NCBI RefSeq assembly: GCF_014697615.1
Contig: NZ_JACJSD010000001.1
Span: forward strand, 310,001 to 374,000
Origin: Nostoc sp. FACHB-280
GTDB taxonomy: Bacteria; Cyanobacteriota; Cyanobacteriia; Cyanobacteriales; Nostocaceae
Length of the DNA stretch: 64,000 nucleotides
Direction of reading: 5' to 3'
Shown here: one piece after another, positions 1 to 9,729 of the stretch
Position numbering within the stretch: position 1 is the stretch's first letter
How the letters are laid out: the number at the start of each line of letters is the position of its first letter
Position numbers and translations under genes: made by a program
The notes under the pieces: generated by a model
What the model was told of the DNA's origin: nothing
Seen by the model: only the letters and a program-made list of their open reading frames with translations
Databases searched by the model: none

Positions 1-495
1 TCACAACTTGATCCGGTTCCTGGTTTGGTACTCGGTCAAAGTGTGGTCAATGTTTTAGAAATGACCGGGGCTTTTGGTGCAATTGGGAATCAAGGTGTTT
101 GGAATCCCCCCCACGCCATTAGCCGCATTCTCGACAGTGGTGATTGTAAGGATCGAAAAGATTTAAAAACCTGTCGTGTCATCTATTCCTTTGACCAACA
201 AAACCGTGAGGCTAATAAACGAGTTCTTTCCACAGAGGTAGCTGATGAAATGACTACCTTGATGCGGGGAGTGGTAAGTAGAGGTACTGGTCGTAGTGCA
301 GCTATTGGTTTGGGAGAAGCTGGTAAAACAGGGACAACTAATAACAACGTTGACCTTTGGTTTATTGGGTTTATTCCTAGCCGCCGATTGGTAACAGGTA
401 TCTGGCTAGGAAATGATAATAATTCCCCCACTTACGGTAGCAGCGCCCAAGCTGCTCAACTCTGGGGGAGGTATATGGGGAGAATTGCTAGGTAG
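1..495 (+). CDS. Class A penicillin-binding protein, C-terminal part (partial)
   Basis: The open frame runs in from the window edge and ends at 495, so only about the last 164 residues are seen. They match the end of a transpeptidase domain of a bifunctional peptidoglycan synthase (PBP1a type): the third active-site motif KTGTT at about 310-345 is followed by NNVDLWFIGF and a typical GxWLGND segment. In this family the transpeptidase cross-links peptidoglycan stem peptides on the periplasmic face of the inner membrane, and an N-terminal glycosyltransferase domain (outside the window) polymerises glycan strands. Which paralogue it is cannot be told from this piece. It converges on uvrB, with a hairpin between them. 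Confidence 0.9.
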   Translation, partial: SQLDPVPGLVLGQSVVNVLEMTGAFGAIGNQGVWNPPHAISRILDSGDCKDRKDLKTCRVIYSFDQQNREANKRVLSTEVADEMTTLMRGVVSRGTGRSAAIGLGEAGKTGTTNNNVDLWFIGFIPSRRLVTGIWLGNDNNSPTYGSSAQAAQLWGRYMGRIAR

Positions 496-501
496 TTAGG
501 T

Positions 502-548
502 TGTCATTTGTCATTTGTCATTCGTAAGAATGTTAAATGACAAATGAC
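502..548. terminator. Hairpin between converging PBP and uvrB genes, built from a heptamer repeat
   Basis: Three tandem copies of TGTCATT (502-522) pair with AATGACAAATGAC at 536-548, giving a 13-bp stem and a 13-nt loop. The position between two convergent 3' ends suggests a bidirectional terminator, but there is no good T-tract. It may simply be a cyanobacterial heptamer repeat that folds. Confidence 0.5.
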
Positions 549-593
549 CTATTTTTATTGATTTACCTAGTCTTTAACTCAGCACTTTGTCAC

Positions 594-2591
594 CTAATGA
601 CCTAGTAATTTATCTCGCAGATGTTTGATGCGATCGCGCAGTTTTGCTGCTTCTTCAAATTCTAGTTTTTTGGCGGCATCTTTCATCTGGGCTTCTAACT
701 TAATAATTAAGTCGGGAATATCCTCTAACGGTATTTCATTGATATGTTCATCTACAACTTTTAATTCTGTAGCATTTAACCGACGCGATACTTCTAAAAA
801 CGACAAAATTGCATTACTCGATTTTTTGACAACCGGTTGCGGTGTAATTCCATGTATGCGGTTATATGCAGTTTGAATGTTCCGCCGTCTTTCTGTTTCT
901 TCAATGGCTTTAATCATGCTGTCTGTTAAATTATCAGCATATAAAATTGCCTGTCCGCGAATGTGACGCGCCGCCCTACCAATGGTTTGAATTAAAGAAC
1001 GTTCAGCACGTAAAAAACCTTCTTTATCAGCATCTAAAATTGCCACTAAGGAAACTTCTGGTAAGTCCAAACCTTCCCGCAGCAAGTTTACCCCAACTAA
1101 TACATCGAAATTTCCCTCGCGTAAATCTTGAATAATTTCAATCCGTTCAATGGAATTAATTTCAGAATGCAAATACCGTACCTTAATGCTATGGTCTTGC
1201 AAATATTCTGTTAAATCTTCCGCCATCCGCTTAGTTAATGTTGTAATTAACGTTCTTTCGTGACGGTCAACTCTGTCTTTAATTTCTCCTAGTAAATCAT
1301 CAATTTGTCCTTCGGTGGGACGCACAGAAATTTCTGGGTCAATAACACCTGTGGGACGAATTACTTGTTCAACAATATGATTATCAGAAATTTCTAATTC
1401 CCAATTTCCCGGTGTTGCTGAAACGAAAATACATTGGTTTACTTTTTGCCAAAATTCATCTGCTTTCAAAGGACGATTATCGGCAGCACTGGGCAGACGA
1501 AATCCATGTTCAATTAACACTTTTTTCCTGGCTTGGTCGCCGTTATACATCCCCCGAATTTGTGGCACAGTCACATGAGATTCATCAATAACTAACAGCC
1601 AATCTTTCGGGAAATAATCAATTAAACATTCTGGTGGTTCACCTGCTTGTCGGCCTGCAAGGTGACGGGAATAGTTTTCTACGCCGTTACAATAACCCAC
1701 TTCGCGCAACATTTCTAAATCGTAACGAGTGCGCTGATCTATCCGTTGGGCTTCTAATAATTTGCCTGTTGTTTCTAATTCTAGTTTTTGCTGTTTTAAT
1801 TCAAAGGCAATATCTTCGCAAGCAATTTCTAAGCGTTCTTCTGGGGTAACAAAGTGTCGCGCTGGGTAGATGTTAACAGCTTCTAAACTCGAAATAATTT
1901 CGCCTGTTACCGGGTCAATATAGCGAATTGCATCAATTTCATCACCAAAAAATTCCACCCGAATAATTCTATCTTCGTAGGCTGGTCCGATTTCTAACAC
2001 ATCACCCCGGACGCGGAAACGTCCCCGACCCATTTCTAAATCATTGCGGCTATATTGTACTGAGGCTAAATCGCGCAAAACTTCCCGTTGATTAACTTCC
2101 ATCCCAATTTTTAAGGGTATGGCTGCTTTTAAGTATTCGGCGGGAATCCCTAAACCGTAGATACAGCTAATAGATGCAACGACGATCACATCTCGACGTT
2201 CAAACAGCGATCGCGTCGCTGAGTGACGCAACATATCAATTTCATCATTAATCGCAGCCGTTTTTTCAATGTAAGTGTCTGTGACTGGGATATAAGCTTC
2301 TGGCTGATAGTAATCGTAATAGCTGACAAAATACTCAACTGCATTTTTGGGAAAGAACTCACGTAACTCATTACACAGTTGTGCAGCTAAAGTCTTGTTA
2401 TGTGCCAAAACTAAGGTTGGTTTACCGATTTTCTCAATTACTGCTGCTACTGTAAAGGTTTTGCCGGTGCCTGTAGCTCCCAGTAAAGTTTGGTAACGAT
2501 TACCCGATTGGATACTGGAAACAAGTTGTGCGATCGCTTGTGGTTGATCACCTGTCGGTGAAAAGGGAGCTTGAAGACAAAATTCTGTCAT
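594..2591 (-). CDS. uvrB: Excinuclease ABC subunit B
   Basis: At 665 residues it has the usual UvrB length. It is the damage-verifying helicase of nucleotide excision repair, working with UvrA and UvrC in the cytoplasm. Seen in the protein: Walker A GATGTGKT at residues 38-45, the beta-hairpin segment [10 protein letters not shown] at 91-100 that clamps DNA, helicase motifs such as VDEL-type IDESHV and QTIGRAARH, and a C-terminal UVR motif (about 620-660) that contacts UvrC. The ATG at 2591 leads directly into the conserved N-terminus. It stands alone, convergent with the PBP gene and divergent from the repeat protein at 2841. No oddities. Confidence 0.98.
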   Translation of the reverse strand: MTEFCLQAPFSPTGDQPQAIAQLVSSIQSGNRYQTLLGATGTGKTFTVAAVIEKIGKPTLVLAHNKTLAAQLCNELREFFPKNAVEYFVSYYDYYQPEAYIPVTDTYIEKTAAINDEIDMLRHSATRSLFERRDVIVVASISCIYGLGIPAEYLKAAIPLKIGMEVNQREVLRDLASVQYSRNDLEMGRGRFRVRGDVLEIGPAYEDRIIRVEFFGDEIDAIRYIDPVTGEIISSLEAVNIYPARHFVTPEERLEIACEDIAFELKQQKLELETTGKLLEAQRIDQRTRYDLEMLREVGYCNGVENYSRHLAGRQAGEPPECLIDYFPKDWLLVIDESHVTVPQIRGMYNGDQARKKVLIEHGFRLPSAADNRPLKADEFWQKVNQCIFVSATPGNWELEISDNHIVEQVIRPTGVIDPEISVRPTEGQIDDLLGEIKDRVDRHERTLITTLTKRMAEDLTEYLQDHSIKVRYLHSEINSIERIEIIQDLREGNFDVLVGVNLLREGLDLPEVSLVAILDADKEGFLRAERSLIQTIGRAARHIRGQAILYADNLTDSMIKAIEETERRRNIQTAYNRIHGITPQPVVKKSSNAILSFLEVSRRLNATELKVVDEHINEIPLEDIPDLIIKLEAQMKDAAKKLEFEEAAKLRDRIKHLRDKLLGH

Positions 2592-2840
2592 ACAGTTCTG
2601 CTAGTAATACCCTATCTCATGGTAACGATACCACTCTGTACCTGTGACCCCACAGAACCCAAATGAATTAACGGCAATATTATTTTACAAAAATTGATAC
2701 TTTAAATTTACTTATGTGTAAGTTTTGAAGATAATTATATATATGCAAGGTTTTTTAAGGGTAAACTTTGATATATGGGAAAAAGTCTAATTTTTCCTCA
2801 AATATTGTAAAGTTCAATTAAGAAACCAGAGGTAGAGTTT

Positions 2841-3302
2841 ATGAGCATCAGCAGCACGGGCAAAGCAGCTAGTCCTCGCCAAAGACGTGCCAAGCTCAAG
2901 GGGGAAACAACGGTGGAAGTTGAAAATAATCAAGGTCAAACTGTGAATAACGATCAAACCACTCAAGATACAGAAAAATCCGATAAGCCTGGAACCCTAG
3001 CCATTGCTGGAGTTCGTCCAATTGCTGGTAGCGATTTACAAGTAGCAGAAACAGTCTCAATTGCAGGTATACGTCCCATTTCTGCTAGTAATTTAGAAGT
3101 AGTAGAAACCATCAACGTGATGGGTATTCGCCCCATTGCTGCTAACACTATTAAAGTTGTTGATAGCATTAACCTCTCTGGTTTGCGTCCCATTGCTTCT
3201 AGTGCCTTAGTAATTTCTAGCAGCTATTCTGTGATGGGGAACCGTCCAGTAGCTTCTAATACTATTGACGATTCTGAAATTCTTATGGGTTTTATCGACT
3301 AG
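2841..3302 (+). CDS. Protein with five 19-residue G-x-R-P-(I/V) repeats
   Basis: This 153-residue protein has a polar, basic and then acidic N-terminal third (about 1-54) with no signal peptide or membrane segment. Five consecutive 19-residue repeats follow at 55-73, 74-92, 93-111, 112-130 and 131-149, each carrying a GxRP(I/V) core and then a hydrophobic, beta-prone half, and a short tail GFID. The periodicity suggests a solenoid or stacked beta structure. A GAGGT ribosome-binding site precedes the ATG. A strong terminator follows at 3332. I do not recognise a function; the cytoplasmic location is inferred from the missing signal peptide. Confidence 0.85.
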   Translation: MSISSTGKAASPRQRRAKLKGETTVEVENNQGQTVNNDQTTQDTEKSDKPGTLAIAGVRPIAGSDLQVAETVSIAGIRPISASNLEVVETINVMGIRPIAANTIKVVDSINLSGLRPIASSALVISSSYSVMGNRPVASNTIDDSEILMGFID

Positions 3303-3331
3303 ACTAAAAAAGCATTTTTAATTATCTGAGT

Positions 3332-3362
3332 AACCCGAACTCTTCAAGAGAGCGGGTTTTTT
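3332..3362 (+). terminator. Rho-independent terminator after the 19-residue-repeat gene
   Basis: AACCCG pairs with CGGGTT around an inner CTCTT/AAGAG stem, followed by six T residues. It lies 30 nt after the stop codon at 3302. Confidence 0.85.
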
Positions 3363-3435
3363 AATTATTTATTCGGATAAAAATTTTGAGTTATTTAATC
3401 ATTTATATAACCTAATTACAATGTTTATCGCTTTC

Positions 3436-3467
3436 AGATCCCCGCTTTTTTAACAAGTCGGGGATCT
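3436..3467. repeat. 9-bp inverted repeat AGATCCCCG/CGGGGATCT
   Basis: A perfect 9-bp stem with a 14-nt loop lies in the 335-base spacer before the CsbD gene. It has no T-tract on either strand, so it may be a repeat remnant or a processing hairpin. The rest of 3363-3637 is AT-rich and shows nothing recognisable apart from likely promoter sequence for the next gene. Confidence 0.5.
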
Positions 3468-3637
3468 CATTATATCTGGCTAATTTTAGTATCTCTCTTT
3501 TTATAGAGACCAATAATATATCCTGTGGCGGAAGGCTAGACCCAAACTATAAAGCTAATTTGTAAAGGTAATCACCAAGAAATTCAAAGTTAATTCACAA
3601 CTTTGAATCGGAATTTATATAAGATTAGGAGAGTAAA

Positions 3638-3820
3638 ATGAGCTTAGAAGATCGCGCAAAAGCTACTGCTAAAAATATTGAAGGTAAAGCTCAAGAAGCA
3701 CTAGGTAATGTAACTGGCGACCCTGAAGATAAAACTGAAGGCAAAGCAAAGCAAGCTGAAAGCGAAGTACGTCAAGGTATGGAAGATGTCAAAGATTCTG
3801 TGAAAAGAAAGCTCGACTAG
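3638..3820 (+). CDS. CsbD family stress-response protein
   Basis: This 60-residue, highly charged protein matches the CsbD family, small hydrophilic proteins linked to general stress in many bacteria, with unknown biochemistry. Seen: the family core KNIEGKAQEALGNVTGD in the first half, followed by a Lys/Glu/Ala-rich amphipathic stretch ending VKDSVKRKLD. It lacks a signal peptide. The start has a good AGGAG ribosome-binding site. It sits upstream of two other small single-copy genes, each with its own spacer, so an operon is not evident. Confidence 0.9.
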   Translation: MSLEDRAKATAKNIEGKAQEALGNVTGDPEDKTEGKAKQAESEVRQGMEDVKDSVKRKLD

Positions 3821-4002
3821 AACTAATTTTAGTTAGCAATTAATCGAAGGATGGTAAGGGTAAAAAGGTGTAGAGTTATATCCAAATCTATACACCTCAT
3901 ACCCTTTCATACCTCTATCCAAATCTCCATACACAATTTTAGTGTGTAAGTCCTATACAAGTAATTTGGCTTATTTAAAAGGTTTATTTTAGGAGTGAAA
4001 TA

Positions 4003-4443
4003 ATGATATCGCTGGAGCAGATTCGGAAAACTGCGATCGCAGGTATTTTAATTGTAATTTTAACTGTAACTACCGCTTGTGGTGGTGCTACAGTCAGCCA
4101 AGCTGACCGCACAACCAATCCGCCTGTAATTGGCAGAGATGTCACTTACAGCGAACTAGAAAGAGGTAATACTCCTGGTGGTCAAACTTTTGGTAATTGG
4201 GTAGTACAAACCTCTAGAGGCTTAGTCAAAGACGCTTATGTAAGAGATAACAACAAATTAGGTGTTGTAATTTCTCGTGAAGTTCGTCCTAATGAAGTTC
4301 GACCTTTAGCTAAATCTTTAGTTCAAGGCTTTCGGAAAAATTTCCCCAATCAAGATTTAACTGTCTTAGTTTACAGCCCTGACAAAAAGTTAATTTTGAC
4401 GACTCAATACGATGTTCAGACTAATCAAGTCAAGTATAGCTAA
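4003..4443 (+). CDS. Small putative lipoprotein
   Basis: This is a 146-residue protein with an N-terminal hydrophobic stretch (about 10-22) ending in a lipobox-like TTAC with Cys26, so it is probably a membrane-anchored lipoprotein. The mature part is soluble and contains no family motif I recognise; it resembles a compact mixed alpha/beta domain of about 100 residues with the segment LTVLVYSPDKKLILTTQYD near the C-terminus. An AGGAG ribosome-binding site precedes the ATG. It lies between CsbD and another small gene that both look stress-related, but the linkage is only positional. Confidence 0.75.
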   Translation: MISLEQIRKTAIAGILIVILTVTTACGGATVSQADRTTNPPVIGRDVTYSELERGNTPGGQTFGNWVVQTSRGLVKDAYVRDNNKLGVVISREVRPNEVRPLAKSLVQGFRKNFPNQDLTVLVYSPDKKLILTTQYDVQTNQVKYS

Positions 4444-4544
4444 TTAGGGTTGGAACTATACTGGCGTGATTGAATTTAAACTTAAAAATTCCAGAATTTT
4501 GCAGAGAGAATTTGGAATTTGATTTTGAATAAGGAGATAAAAAA

Positions 4545-5066
4545 GTGTCAACCAGCGAAGAATACAGACGACAAATCATGCAAGATTTAGCTCAAGGTGA
4601 TGTGGAATCATTAGATGATCCATCCACTAATGCAGCTACTCAATACGATAATTTTGACGATTTCGCTCAACGTACAACTACAGATCAACGTCGTCAATTA
4701 TTTGGTCGTTCTCTTCATCCAGAGAGCATTCCTAGCAGCCAAATGGAGCCAGAATTACAAAAGGCGATCGCTCAAATTAAACCAAATGAAAGAGATGACG
4801 TTGCTCGCGCCTTTTTCAAACATTTGAAAGATAGAGGTTTGGATGAGCGCCACTTAGAACAACAGCTAAGTCTTTCTACTCACAACCCCAACCGGATGAG
4901 TGCTGATGATGTCAGCAGACTTGCTTCTTTTGCTTATCATAACCATCCAGATATTTTCCGCGAAGTTCTAGCAGAACAACCAGGCATTCTTAAATTCCTG
5001 AGTAACCCTGTTGTTGCAGCAATTATAGGTATTGCAGCCGCTAAATGGTTAGGTAGCCATAAATAA
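4545..5066 (+). CDS. Uncharacterised 173-residue protein with C-terminal hydrophobic segment
   Basis: The GTG at 4545 is chosen because AAGGAG lies at the proper distance (4531-4536). The protein is polar and helical over residues 1-150, with repeated short acidic/basic segments, and ends in a hydrophobic stretch of about 18 residues (VVAAIIGIAAAKWLG) and a short basic tail, which suggests a tail-anchored membrane protein or a helix that packs internally. I do not recognise the family. It is followed by a clear terminator. Confidence 0.75.
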   Translation: MSTSEEYRRQIMQDLAQGDVESLDDPSTNAATQYDNFDDFAQRTTTDQRRQLFGRSLHPESIPSSQMEPELQKAIAQIKPNERDDVARAFFKHLKDRGLDERHLEQQLSLSTHNPNRMSADDVSRLASFAYHNHPDIFREVLAEQPGILKFLSNPVVAAIIGIAAAKWLGSHK

Positions 5067-5088
5067 GTTTTTCTGGAGAGTAAGACAG

Positions 5089-5114
5089 AAAGGTGGGTAA
5101 AACCACCTTTTTTT
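5089..5114 (+). terminator. Rho-independent terminator
   Basis: AAAGGTGG (5089-5096) pairs with CCACCTTT (5103-5110) and runs into a T-tract, 22 nt after the stop at 5066. The remaining spacer to 5569 is AT-rich (runs of TATATA near 5360) with no further feature seen. Confidence 0.85.
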
Positions 5115-5569
5115 ATGGCTGAACAGCAATTTAGTTTAAATAAATTAATAAAATATTGACAATCTCAATCTAAACAAAAAAGTTTTCACTTTTTTACATA
5201 AATTTATTTATGGCACACCACACAATTAGCTTATTTCTTTTGATATATATCCATTAACAATAATCAAAACTCTCGGCAGAGACATGAGGATTTTTCTTTC
5301 GCTAAATATATAATTAGAGTCTTAAAAAATATACCTAGTATCACAAGTTGTCCCATAAAATATATATATATGTATAATTCGTCTTGAATGATATGTCCAT
5401 CCTCAATGATTTACAAACATTCTCTACCTGCTCTCCCTTGTCTGTTTTGTTCCTATATTAAATAGGAATGCTATATAGGTAATTATGGTGCATATAGACA
5501 ATAAATTTAGAAGGTTGAGAATTGAAATTTTAAAAATCTCACAATAGTACAAATATATATAGTCAGATT

Positions 5570-5962
5570 ATGCTTAGCAAAACTGAAGTAAAAAAAACCA
5601 TAGAAATCAATAATTCTTATTTAAGCCATACTGATCGTCCAACAGAGAAAACACAACCTCAAGATTTAAATATTCCGGCTACTGCATTATATTTAAGTCC
5701 TGTCGGTCTTCTGTGTAGCTGGGTGGTTTTTTTCTTGATATTACGAAAAATTAAGATATTACTAGATAATAAAATGGTATTTAGCGTCAATCCCTTGCAT
5801 CAAGTTCCTTGCAAGAACTGTAGATTTTATGCTAATAATCATTATCTTAAATGTGCAGTACAACCTTCTATTGTGCTGACTGATGAAGCGAAAAATTGCA
5901 CAGAGTTTTCTGACAAAAAAGATAAATTACCAGAAAAATCATTTTTTCCGAGAAGAGACTAA
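5570..5962 (+). CDS. Single-pass membrane protein with a four-Cys C-terminal motif
   Basis: The protein has 130 residues: a polar N-terminus of about 40, one hydrophobic segment at about 42-62, and a C-terminal domain with the pattern C-x2-C-R-F-Y-x2-N-x2-Y-x-K-C-A-V followed 15-20 residues later by NCTEF. The four Cys and the Asn/Tyr pattern look conserved by design rather than chance and could bind a metal or form disulfides. I recall similar Cys patterns in short cyanobacterial hypothetical proteins but cannot name a function. It is isolated, with about 500 bases of AT-rich DNA before it and 750 after it. Confidence 0.7.
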   Translation: MLSKTEVKKTIEINNSYLSHTDRPTEKTQPQDLNIPATALYLSPVGLLCSWVVFFLILRKIKILLDNKMVFSVNPLHQVPCKNCRFYANNHYLKCAVQPSIVLTDEAKNCTEFSDKKDKLPEKSFFPRRD

Positions 5963-6715
5963 TACAGAAAGCCTGAAGTCTTAAGTCTGAAAGACATTAA
6001 TTTATTTCTATAGTTCAGTGTCAAAGCAATTATTATTTTTTGCGTGATTGCTGCCTTGCATCGTATCCAGTTTGATTTCCGAATCTGCTTGTATATATAG
6101 GGAGTAGGGAATAGAAAGGAGCCGCTGCGTTGTTTTGGTTTCCAAAGTTGTCGCAATTAGTGTTGGGGAGTAGGAAAGCAGCCTTATCTAAAGGTACTGA
6201 TTTTTTTTCAGAAATTAAATATGAGTCCGGTATAAGATAATTATAGAAATTCAGTATGAACCCTTGCATTGATCTGGTTAAGTAAAGGAATAATCAATTA
6301 GTGTTGGTTAAGCAGATGGAGAAAAAACACTACTGATTACGGAGAAAATAGTACAAGTAGTACTGAAACTAAAGAATAATCAAATCAGTACCGGAGACTC
6401 AGGTAGAAAAATTACTATAAAAGTAGAGATTGCTAAGTATTGATCCTGATACTATTTAGACCAACAGAACTTTATACTACAGAAGTGATGTTTATAACTT
6501 CATAATTAATCACTTACTCAGAATAGGGGTACACTGACTGATATTATTAGATTCTTCTTGCCAAAAGCAGAAGAATGCCAATTTTAAAGATTTTATTTGG
6601 CAACTCGTCTTTTTACTCATAAAATCTAAAGACAAGCTCAAGTTCCCTAGAACAGTAGCCGAAGTATCCCCGTCTGGTAATAAATCAGGGTTAAAAAGCT
6701 ATCACGAAAACTCAA
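5963..6715. other. 753-base spacer without a recognisable gene
   Basis: The DNA is AT-rich; the only reading frames are short and lack coding character or a ribosome-binding site. No tRNA-like fold, strong hairpin or tandem repeat was found. The last 100 bases probably hold the promoter of the gene at 6716. Confidence 0.6.
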
Positions 6716-7639
6716 ATGCTAGAAATGGTAGATCGGATAAATGATATTGCTTGGCAAGCTCACCAGGGTAGCGTTGCTGCAATCATTCAATTGTTAAACG
6801 AAAAGTTAGCCGACTCTGGTGTCAGAACCAGAGCTATTTTTGCTGATGGAGTCTTACAACTTCTCTGTGAGGCATCGACAATAGAACAACTGGAACAATC
6901 AACCCTAGTAGGACAAATCCAGAAAATTCTAGAATCGATCGCACCACGTAATATTCACCGAGTCAATATTAATAGCCGCATTGTTAGGGAAGAACAACTA
7001 CTTTGGCTCAAAGAAATTTCTCTTGATCCCCAAAATCAATTACTGTGGTCACAGGAAATTACTTTAGCGCAACCACACATAGTTAAGCAGCTAATTCAAG
7101 ACTTCACCCAAGCTACAACTCACCTAACACAGTCAAATCTGCTCAAAACTCAATCTGCACGTAATTCTGTACTCATCAACAGAAACAAATATCGATATTT
7201 ACCCAAAACCAGAATCCCAACAGTTGTCAGTATAGGCTTTCTGTTGTTATTGGGTTGGCTTGTATACGCTCAGTTAGGTGATAGGCTAAAAATTCTAGTT
7301 CAATTAGAAACCCCCAAGCCGGTTACTACCACCAAACCTAAAGAAAACAAACCAGTAGCACCAGTTAATAACGCTCAAAACAATCTTGGCGATCCTGAAG
7401 AAGTTAATGATCCTTTTGGTTCAGCAGTGCGGATTGCCAACCAAGCTACCATTAATGGCAAAACAGCTACAACTTCAATTCAGTGGTTAGATTTAGCTGC
7501 TAAATGGCAACGTGCATCTGATTTAATGGCCGCAGTACCAGCAAATCACACTCGCTATCGAGAAGCGCAGATTCGTACTGAACTATATAGGAAGTATAGT
7601 GAAGCTGCTCAAAAGGAAGCTCAGAAAAGCCCTTCCTAA
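6716..7639 (+). CDS. Uncharacterised single-pass membrane protein
   Basis: The protein has 307 residues. Residues 1-100 form a soluble domain with the segment GSVAAIIQLLNEKLADSG and a later VRTRAIFADGVLQLL, reminiscent of an alpha/beta repeat that I cannot assign. One membrane segment lies at about 169-186, followed by a Pro/Thr/Lys-rich linker and a C-terminal region of about 80 residues with heptad-like helices. The N-terminal domain would be cytoplasmic if the positive-inside rule holds (basic residues before the segment). The start could also be the Met at residue 4. No neighbour is close enough to suggest a role. Confidence 0.75.
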   Translation: MLEMVDRINDIAWQAHQGSVAAIIQLLNEKLADSGVRTRAIFADGVLQLLCEASTIEQLEQSTLVGQIQKILESIAPRNIHRVNINSRIVREEQLLWLKEISLDPQNQLLWSQEITLAQPHIVKQLIQDFTQATTHLTQSNLLKTQSARNSVLINRNKYRYLPKTRIPTVVSIGFLLLLGWLVYAQLGDRLKILVQLETPKPVTTTKPKENKPVAPVNNAQNNLGDPEEVNDPFGSAVRIANQATINGKTATTSIQWLDLAAKWQRASDLMAAVPANHTRYREAQIRTELYRKYSEAAQKEAQKSPS

Positions 7640-7833
7640 ATTACAAGTCTTCGTGAATAACCATAAATCGCATTTTTTCTATACAAATGTAACAAATACT
7701 AAAAAATTATTAACCTTTGCTGGAAGTGGAAGCAATATAACTGGTTATGAAATGACACAAGTTTGTCATCAAAATGCCATTTTCATAAGTCAAACTGAGT
7801 TTATTCAGATAAAACAAGGTGTAAGTGTGACGC

Positions 7834-7854
7834 GGCGGTATTTCCGCCTTTTTT
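7834..7854 (+). terminator. Candidate terminator
   Basis: GGCGG-TATTT-CCGCC is followed by six T residues. It lies 195 bases beyond the stop at 7639, so the transcript would have a long 3' tail. Apart from it and a 43-codon frame at 8292, the spacer 7640-8689 is AT-rich with nothing recognised. Confidence 0.6.
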
Positions 7855-8291
7855 ATTGTAGGTGCGGTGTATGTTGGCGATCGCATTTTTGCCAAGGCAT
7901 CAAAAAGTCCTAATATTTACCTGAGCAATTATTGATAATTAAACATTAAATTGTAATTTGTGTTACAGTTGATTTTTATTAGGATAAATAAACACAATTA
8001 GATACAAATATTTAGTGTTATACAATACTAAATTTACAAAACACCAGTTTTAAATGACAAAATAACATATTTTAGAGAGTAAGCATTACAGTAATTAATA
8101 TCAACAATCTGTTATTTAGAAAACATAAATAAATTTGAAATAAATCATAATGAAATATCAATTTCATGCTTTATATATTTTTTGAAAACTTTACTGATTC
8201 TTGAGAAAAATTTTGTAATTATCTTCTAGGATGGTAAGGGTACCCCAACGTGTTACTATCAAGCCACACAATAAAAATCTAACTTGTATTC

Positions 8292-8423
8292 ATGATTAGT
8301 ATCGCAGCAGAATTTCAAAACTGGCTGCAACTAAGCCGTTACATTAATCGCGGTAGTGTTTATTTATTCGCTCCAATGCTGGATTTTAATGTGATGGCTG
8401 AAGTTGGAGACACTCCACCCTAA
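8292..8423 (+). CDS. Possible 43-residue small protein
   Basis: An ATG-started frame of 43 codons (begins MISIAAEFQNW) with balanced amino-acid composition lies alone in an otherwise non-coding 1-kb spacer. The ribosome-binding site is weak. It could be a small protein, a gene remnant or chance. No family recognised. Confidence 0.25.
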   Translation: MISIAAEFQNWLQLSRYINRGSVYLFAPMLDFNVMAEVGDTPP

Positions 8424-8689
8424 TTGATTGTGAAATTACTTGTTTAAAAACTTTATTCCTATTGAGGAATAGCATAAACGGCATATAAATCTAAAGACTC
8501 ACATTTGCCATTTGCCATCATTAATGGCTGATAATTTTGTCTGAGTAAGTTGCATCAGTAACAATGCAACTCACTAAATCATGCCTCAACAATAGTTTTT
8601 TATGTACCATTAAACCTTTATATTTTTGGTACAGCATTTACTTGTTTAATCATCAAACTCTCACGCTACAATAATTGGTAGTCAAATTT

Positions 8690-9631
8690 ATGCTGGTTAA
8701 TTTCAATCCTCAACCAATTTTTCTCGTTTGTGCTGCTGATAATAACTATGCAATGCCTTTAGCTGTAACAGTCAGTTCAGCTTTAGCCAATCTGAAAAGT
8801 AACCGTAAAATCTCTCTATTAATTATTGATGGCGGCATTAGTCAATCTAACAAACGTAAAATAATTCAATCATTTAATCCCGAACAAATAAATATTTCTT
8901 GGGTACAACCAGACAATAAAATATTTGAAAATCTAGTATTATCTAGACACCTGACAATTAGCTGCTATTATCGCTTACTCATTACTGAATTTTTACCTAA
9001 AGAAGTTAATAAGGCAATTTATCTAGATAGTGATATGGTTGTCACAGGAGATTTAGAAGAACTATGGAATATTGATATTGCAGATAACTATGTATTAGCG
9101 GTACAAGATGACGTACAACTATATATATCCATGTCCCAAGGATTAAGAAATTATCAAGACTTAGGCTTATCACCAGATACTAAATATTTCAACTCTGGGC
9201 TTTTAGTAATTAATCTAGATAAATGGCGCACCGAAAATCTGGGATTGAAAGTCATCAATTATCTCAGAGAGAATATAGAATATTCACCAGATGATCAAGA
9301 TGGTTTAAACGCGGTTATAGCTGGTAAATGGGGAGAACTTCATCCCAAATGGAACCAAATGCCAAAAGTGTATAATGATATATCATCAAAAGATAGCCCA
9401 TATTCAGAAAATGTACTTCAAGAAATAGTGAATAATCCTGGCATTATTCATTTTACTAATGCTCCTAAACCTTGGTATGCAGGATTACGTACAGAATGCC
9501 AACATCCAAAAAAACATCTGTTTTTTGAGTATCTTGATATGACATCTTGGAAAGGATGGCGAGATACTTATTGGAGAAGGCTAGGGCGAAAAGTTGCTAA
9601 ACTCACCTTACTCAATACTTCTAAATTGTAG
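8690..9631 (+). CDS. Glycosyltransferase family 8 protein
   Basis: This 313-residue enzyme transfers a sugar, usually glucose or galactose, from a nucleotide donor with retention of configuration. Seen: the N-terminal nucleotide-binding beginning IFLVCAADNNYAMPLAVTVSS, the metal-binding DSD at 113-115 within YLDSDMVVTGD, the FNSGLLVINLDKWR segment, the DQDGLNAV motif, and HFTNAPKPW near residue 260, all standard for GT8. The ATG at 8690 is chosen over an upstream TTG. It converges with the ogtA-like gene, with a palindrome between them. It may modify a surface polysaccharide or pilin; this is inferred only from position. Confidence 0.93.
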   Translation: MLVNFNPQPIFLVCAADNNYAMPLAVTVSSALANLKSNRKISLLIIDGGISQSNKRKIIQSFNPEQINISWVQPDNKIFENLVLSRHLTISCYYRLLITEFLPKEVNKAIYLDSDMVVTGDLEELWNIDIADNYVLAVQDDVQLYISMSQGLRNYQDLGLSPDTKYFNSGLLVINLDKWRTENLGLKVINYLRENIEYSPDDQDGLNAVIAGKWGELHPKWNQMPKVYNDISSKDSPYSENVLQEIVNNPGIIHFTNAPKPWYAGLRTECQHPKKHLFFEYLDMTSWKGWRDTYWRRLGRKVAKLTLLNTSKL

Positions 9632-9654
9632 TCAGTGTAAAATTTAAGATGTTG

Positions 9655-9680
9655 TAGAGACGTTACATGTAACGTCTCTA
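9655..9680. repeat. Perfect 26-bp palindrome, dispersed-repeat type
   Basis: The sequence TAGAGACGTTACA and its exact complement meet without a loop at 9667/9668. It resembles the GAGACGTTGCATGCAACGTCTC palindrome I know as frequent in Nostoc-type genomes, with one base pair changed in each arm. Located between converging genes, it may double as a terminator. Confidence 0.75.
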
Positions 9681-9729
9681 GAGTCTCTACAGTATTCCAC
9701 GAGTATGCAAACGGCGGTATATTTCAGGT

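Noticed and set aside
6033-6269. 78-residue minus-strand frame
   Set aside because: No ribosome-binding site, no recognisable features, in an AT-rich spacer with an equally long competing frame.
7599-7913. 104-residue plus-strand frame
   Set aside because: Overlaps the end of the real gene at 6716-7639 in another frame and runs through a terminator.
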